DNA from: JBCBDX01 sp039815825
GTDB taxonomy: Bacteria; Pseudomonadota; Alphaproteobacteria; Rhizobiales; Rhizobiaceae
Assembly (NCBI GenBank): GCA_039815825.1
Contig: JBCBYO010000011.1
Span: 29,365 to 93,364, forward strand
Direction: 5' to 3'
Length of the DNA stretch: 64,000 nucleotides
Position 1 is the stretch's first letter, and each line of letters begins with the position of its first letter. Below, piece after piece: positions 61,443 to 64,000 of this stretch. Made by a program: the position numbers and the translations under genes. The notes beneath the pieces were generated by a model. That model was not told where the DNA came from. It did no database searches and saw only the letters and a program-made list of their open reading frames with translations.

Positions 61443-62134
61443 GCTTTCGCGCGTCTATCCTTACTCTTTACCCCGAGATGTTTCCTGGGACCTTGGGAAG
61501 TGCATTGGCGGGAAAAGCACTCCAGAAAGGTGACTGGTCGCTTGATGTCACGCAGATCCGTGATTTCGCCACAGACAAGCACCGCTCGGTTGATGATACA
61601 CCTTATGGTGGCGGCGCTGGGATGGTGTTGAGGGCCGATATTTTAGCCAAGGCCATCGACCACGTTTGTCCGGAAGGTGATGAGAGGCCAAGATTCCTGA
61701 TGAGCCCTCGTGGGCGACCGTTCAAACAGGCTGACGCGCGCACATTATCACAAGGTTTGGGAGCCGTGATCGTTTGCGGTCGTTTCGAGGGCGTTGATGA
61801 ACGTGTGATCGAGGCCCGTGGTCTGCAGGAAATTTCGATCGGCGATTACGTGCTTTCAGGCGGCGAAGTTGCGGCGCAAGTTCTGCTTGATGCTACGATC
61901 CGGCTTTTGCCCGGCGTTATGGGTAATGCTCAAAGTGGGGAGAGCGAGAGTTTTGAAGGGGGTTTGCTGGAATATCCCCATTATACCCGCCCGCCAGTAT
62001 GGGAGGGGAGAACGATCCCGGAGGTGCTGACTTCGGGCAATCACGCCAAAATAGAGGATTGGCGACGCATGCAAGCAAAAGCGTTGACCCAAAAGCGCCG
62101 GCCGGATTTGTACGACGACAAAAATAAAGGCTGA
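61439..62134 (+). CDS. trmD: tRNA (guanine-N1-)-methyltransferase TrmD
   Basis: SPOUT methyltransferase of 231 residues that makes m1G37 in tRNA and prevents frameshifting. TLYPEMFPGTLGSALAGKAL, DDTPYGGGAGMVLRADI, the knot segments VICGRFEGVDERV and EISIGDYVLSGGE, and YTRPPVWEGRTIPEVL are all present. It starts at GTG 61439 overlapping rimM. Confidence 0.98.
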   Translation: MSFRASILTLYPEMFPGTLGSALAGKALQKGDWSLDVTQIRDFATDKHRSVDDTPYGGGAGMVLRADILAKAIDHVCPEGDERPRFLMSPRGRPFKQADARTLSQGLGAVIVCGRFEGVDERVIEARGLQEISIGDYVLSGGEVAAQVLLDATIRLLPGVMGNAQSGESESFEGGLLEYPHYTRPPVWEGRTIPEVLTSGNHAKIEDWRRMQAKALTQKRRPDLYDDKNKG

Positions 62135-62231
62135 TGGGTGACAAACAGTCTGTTTTGATGTATCGCCGCCGTCGAAATTGGGTGTATGTGCCCGGTTCTC
62201 AACAAGCAATTACGAGCATGACTATCGCTCC

Positions 62232-62245
62232 GGCCAATATTGGCC
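62232..62245. promoter_or_regulatory. Perfect palindrome in the rplS leader
   Basis: GGCCAATATTGGCC, a perfect 14-base palindrome in the 187-base gap between trmD and rplS. It could be an operator or the stem of a leader hairpin. No other supported feature lies in the gap. Confidence 0.5.
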
Positions 62246-62321
62246 AGGTCTGACGGCATAGGCTTTCGACCTTTTGTGAGCGCTCTAGCGGTTCAAAAGA
62301 ATAAAGATAGGAACCCAAAAG

Positions 62322-62870
62322 ATGGACATTATCCGTCAGCTAGAGGCCGAACAGGCTGCCAAGATTTTAGAGAAACGTCAGTTTCCCAACTTCTCCCCCG
62401 GCGACACGCTGCGCGTACAGGTACGCGTGACGGAAGGTAAACGGACACGCTTGCAGGCCTATGAGGGTGTTTGCATTGCCCGTGCAGGCTCAGGGCTGAA
62501 CGAGAATTTTACTGTTCGCAAGATTTCATACGGCGAAGGTGTGGAGCGTGTATTCCCGCTTTTCTCGCCCCTGGTCGAAGAAGTAACGGTTGTTCGCCGC
62601 GGTAAGGTGCGTCGTGCGAAGCTTTATTACATGCGCGGTCTGCGTGGTAAGAAAGCGCGTATCACCGAGAACACCAATGCCCGCGCACGTAAACTGAACG
62701 ACGCAGAACGTCAGGCGATTGCTGAAGAAAAAGCACGGATCGAAGCTGAGAAAATCGCGGCAGCTGAAGAGCTTGCAGCGCAAAAAGCTGCAGAAGATGC
62801 GGCAGCAGCAGAAGCAAAAGCAGCTGAAGAGGCAGCGGCTGCAGCTGAGGCAGAAGCGAAATCTGAATAA
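62322..62870 (+). CDS. rplS: 50S ribosomal protein L19
   Basis: Ribosomal protein L19, 182 residues. The core is standard (FSPGDTLRVQVRVTEGKRTR, QAYEGVCIAR, LFSPLVEEVTVVRRGKVRRA, KLYYMRGLRGKKARI). After about residue 125 a long Ala/Glu/Lys helix-like tail follows (EEKARIEAEKIAAAEELAAQ and so on), similar in kind to that of S16. A strong terminator follows 39 bases downstream. Confidence 0.98.
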   Translation: MDIIRQLEAEQAAKILEKRQFPNFSPGDTLRVQVRVTEGKRTRLQAYEGVCIARAGSGLNENFTVRKISYGEGVERVFPLFSPLVEEVTVVRRGKVRRAKLYYMRGLRGKKARITENTNARARKLNDAERQAIAEEKARIEAEKIAAAEELAAQKAAEDAAAAEAKAAEEAAAAAEAEAKSE

Positions 62871-62909
62871 GAATTTTTTGCCAGAAAGTTGGTCCTTTCG
62901 GCAACATTT

Positions 62910-62935
62910 GGGGAGCTTCGGCTCCCCTTTTTTTA
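62910..62935 (+). terminator. Intrinsic terminator after rplS
   Basis: GGGGAGC, loop TTCG, GCTCCCC, then TTTTTTT. A seven-base GC-rich stem with a stable tetraloop and a T-run. It closes the rimM-trmD-rplS transcript just before the convergent DMT exporter gene ends. Confidence 0.95.
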
Positions 62936-63826
62936 TCCGTTGAAAATCAGCGCAGAGCCGACGATCACCAGCGCGGCGCCGATCCACGCGCCCGATGCCG
63001 GCATTTCCTTTGTCCGCCACCACAGGATCGGTAGAACCATGACGGGTGTCGTTGCTGAAAGTGTCGTTATGATGCCGACCTTGCCGCCTGAGAGAGCAAA
63101 CAGAATTAACGTCATACCAAGCCCCATGGCCAGGAACCCAGATAGAGCCACACGCCAGAGCAGGTCCCATGTCATTTTGGTTTGCTGGCGCACCGCATTA
63201 AACGGAAGAACGACAGCGGCGATGAGCGCGAGCGCTGAGATCCCAACCCGGATTGCGGAAGCTGCTACGGGATCGGCTCCGGCCTCCATGATAGGGCGCA
63301 CGATCAGGGCGCCGATAGCCTGACCCAACGCCGCTAATAAGCCAAGTGACAAGCCGACCCATAATGGTCCGCGTATCGATTCCCAACGGTGTAACTGGTC
63401 GCGACGCTTTCCGTAGATGATGGCCAATATGACACCGGCCATGATGATCGCTATTCCAAGGAGGGCCGACGCTGGCAAGCTTTCTCCCAAGAACCCCCAT
63501 GCTAGCACAACCGACATTGGTGCGTTCAATGAAAACAGCATTGCGGTACGGCGTGGCCCAAGACGGTTCATGGTTTGAAAAAGCGCCGTGTCTCCGATGA
63601 AGATGCCGATGAAACCGGAAAGGGCGAGCGCGATGCTCCATTCAGGCTGTAGGCTTTGCCAACCGCCGAACAGGGTGGTCCAGGCCGCGAGCATGAAAAA
63701 CACAATCGTCATGCGCCACCGGCTGAACGCCATGGCGCCAAGCGCGCGCGATGGATCGGCCGCGATGATCCCGGTAAACGCCCAAGCGAGAGCGGCGGCA
63801 AGCGCGGCTGCTTCATAAATAAACAT
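62933..63826 (-). CDS. DMT-superfamily (EamA) transporter
   Basis: Inner-membrane transporter of 297 residues with about ten helices in two EamA repeats (first repeat about residues 3-132, second about 150-296). ATG 63826 (MFIYEAAALAAALAWAFTGI) is chosen because it begins directly with the first helix as in the family. The frame extends to 63886 with a non-hydrophobic stretch. EamA proteins export metabolites or amino acids. The substrate is unknown. Its 3' end abuts the rplS terminator. Confidence 0.9.
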   Translation of the reverse strand: MFIYEAAALAAALAWAFTGIIAADPSRALGAMAFSRWRMTIVFFMLAAWTTLFGGWQSLQPEWSIALALSGFIGIFIGDTALFQTMNRLGPRRTAMLFSLNAPMSVVLAWGFLGESLPASALLGIAIIMAGVILAIIYGKRRDQLHRWESIRGPLWVGLSLGLLAALGQAIGALIVRPIMEAGADPVAASAIRVGISALALIAAVVLPFNAVRQQTKMTWDLLWRVALSGFLAMGLGMTLILFALSGGKVGIITTLSATTPVMVLPILWWRTKEMPASGAWIGAALVIVGSALIFNG

Positions 63827-64000
63827 GGTGGGTATCCAGCTCCGGAAACACGATGCGGATCGCGGCGTTACACGGCTGTAGAGCACTGCGGCAAGCGAAA
63901 TCTCCCCTCATACTGCTCACAGGCTGTGTGATCATCCGTGTGAATGGGTGGTTATGGGGTGCCGTTTTGATCACAAACGGTGTGAGGAACGGTTTTTTGG
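63827..64000. other. Window-end segment without a supported gene
   Basis: The last 174 bases hold the presumed promoter of the DMT gene and a short plus-strand frame from GTG 63941 that stays open to the edge. The frame encodes about 20 residues (starting VNGWLWGAV) and has no clear ribosome-binding site. Two related segments, GTGTGATCATCCGTGTGA and TTGATCACAAACGGTGTGA, lie about 30 bases apart. Confidence 0.3.

Noticed and set aside
62158..62253. 31-codon frame in the rplS leader (starting MYRRRRNWVY)
   Set aside because: No ribosome-binding site and no recognisable features. It is likely chance.

Overview
This window is ordinary chromosomal DNA of a heterotrophic alphaproteobacterium, most likely a member of the Hyphomicrobiales (Rhizobiales), possibly marine. 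The order call rests on an Omp19-type outer-membrane lipoprotein, an IalB-family protein beside rlmN, a DUF2794 protein, a ccmABCDG block without ccmEFH, sulfolipid genes in the order sqdB-sqdD-sqdC, and an omp19-zapE-mdh-sucCDAB-lpdA block. Genus and species cannot be fixed from the sequence. I saw no rRNA, tRNA, insertion sequence, prophage or CRISPR array.

Layout. 1-11.4 kb is mostly minus strand: typA (cut by the window edge), an aldo/keto reductase, an M3 peptidase, a membrane-anchored TAXI receptor, argG, a PAP2 phosphatase, then a LysE exporter (plus), a membrane protein, rlmN and an IalB-like protein. 11.6-20.9 kb holds an ECF sigma factor, small housekeeping genes, tesA diverging from a YbbA/YbbP-type ABC system, a Bax-inhibitor-1 protein, an acetyltransferase, a DUF2794 protein, a structured non-coding stretch and a DUF1223 protein. 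20.9-28.3 kb holds a dadA-type dehydrogenase behind a tandem glycine riboswitch, the divergent sqdBDC operon and acnA. 28.5-37.6 kb is one plus-strand run: ccmABCDG, a Nudix hydrolase, dapF, mtaB, ftsY, yciB and an SbtA/SbtB-like pair. 37.6-43.2 kb is more accessory: an unassigned glycosyltransferase-like gene, a GDP-mannose 3,5-epimerase-like gene, and a minus-strand operon of a PLP ammonia-lyase, an M24 hydrolase and an Asp/Glu-racemase-family enzyme. 43.2-62.9 kb carries ffh, two tandem acetyltransferases, rpsP, omp19, zapE, the TCA block mdh-sucC-sucD-sucA-sucB-lpdA, a TraB-family protein, xerC and rimM-trmD-rplS. A DMT exporter ends the window.

How it fits together. mdh, sucCD, sucAB-lpdA and acnA cover much of the TCA cycle. 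ffh, ftsY, rpsP, rplS, rimM, trmD, rlmN, mtaB and typA serve translation and protein targeting. The Ccm genes mature c-type cytochromes. The Sqd genes make sulfoquinovosyl lipid. The points most worth a second look are: a glycine riboswitch whose 3' strand can pair with the Shine-Dalgarno sequence of dadA; the lyase/M24/racemase operon of unknown substrate; two candidate small RNAs (19.9-20.1 kb and just upstream of ffh); an SbtA/SbtB-like pair in an apparently non-photosynthetic organism; and palindromes in front of the mdh-suc operon.
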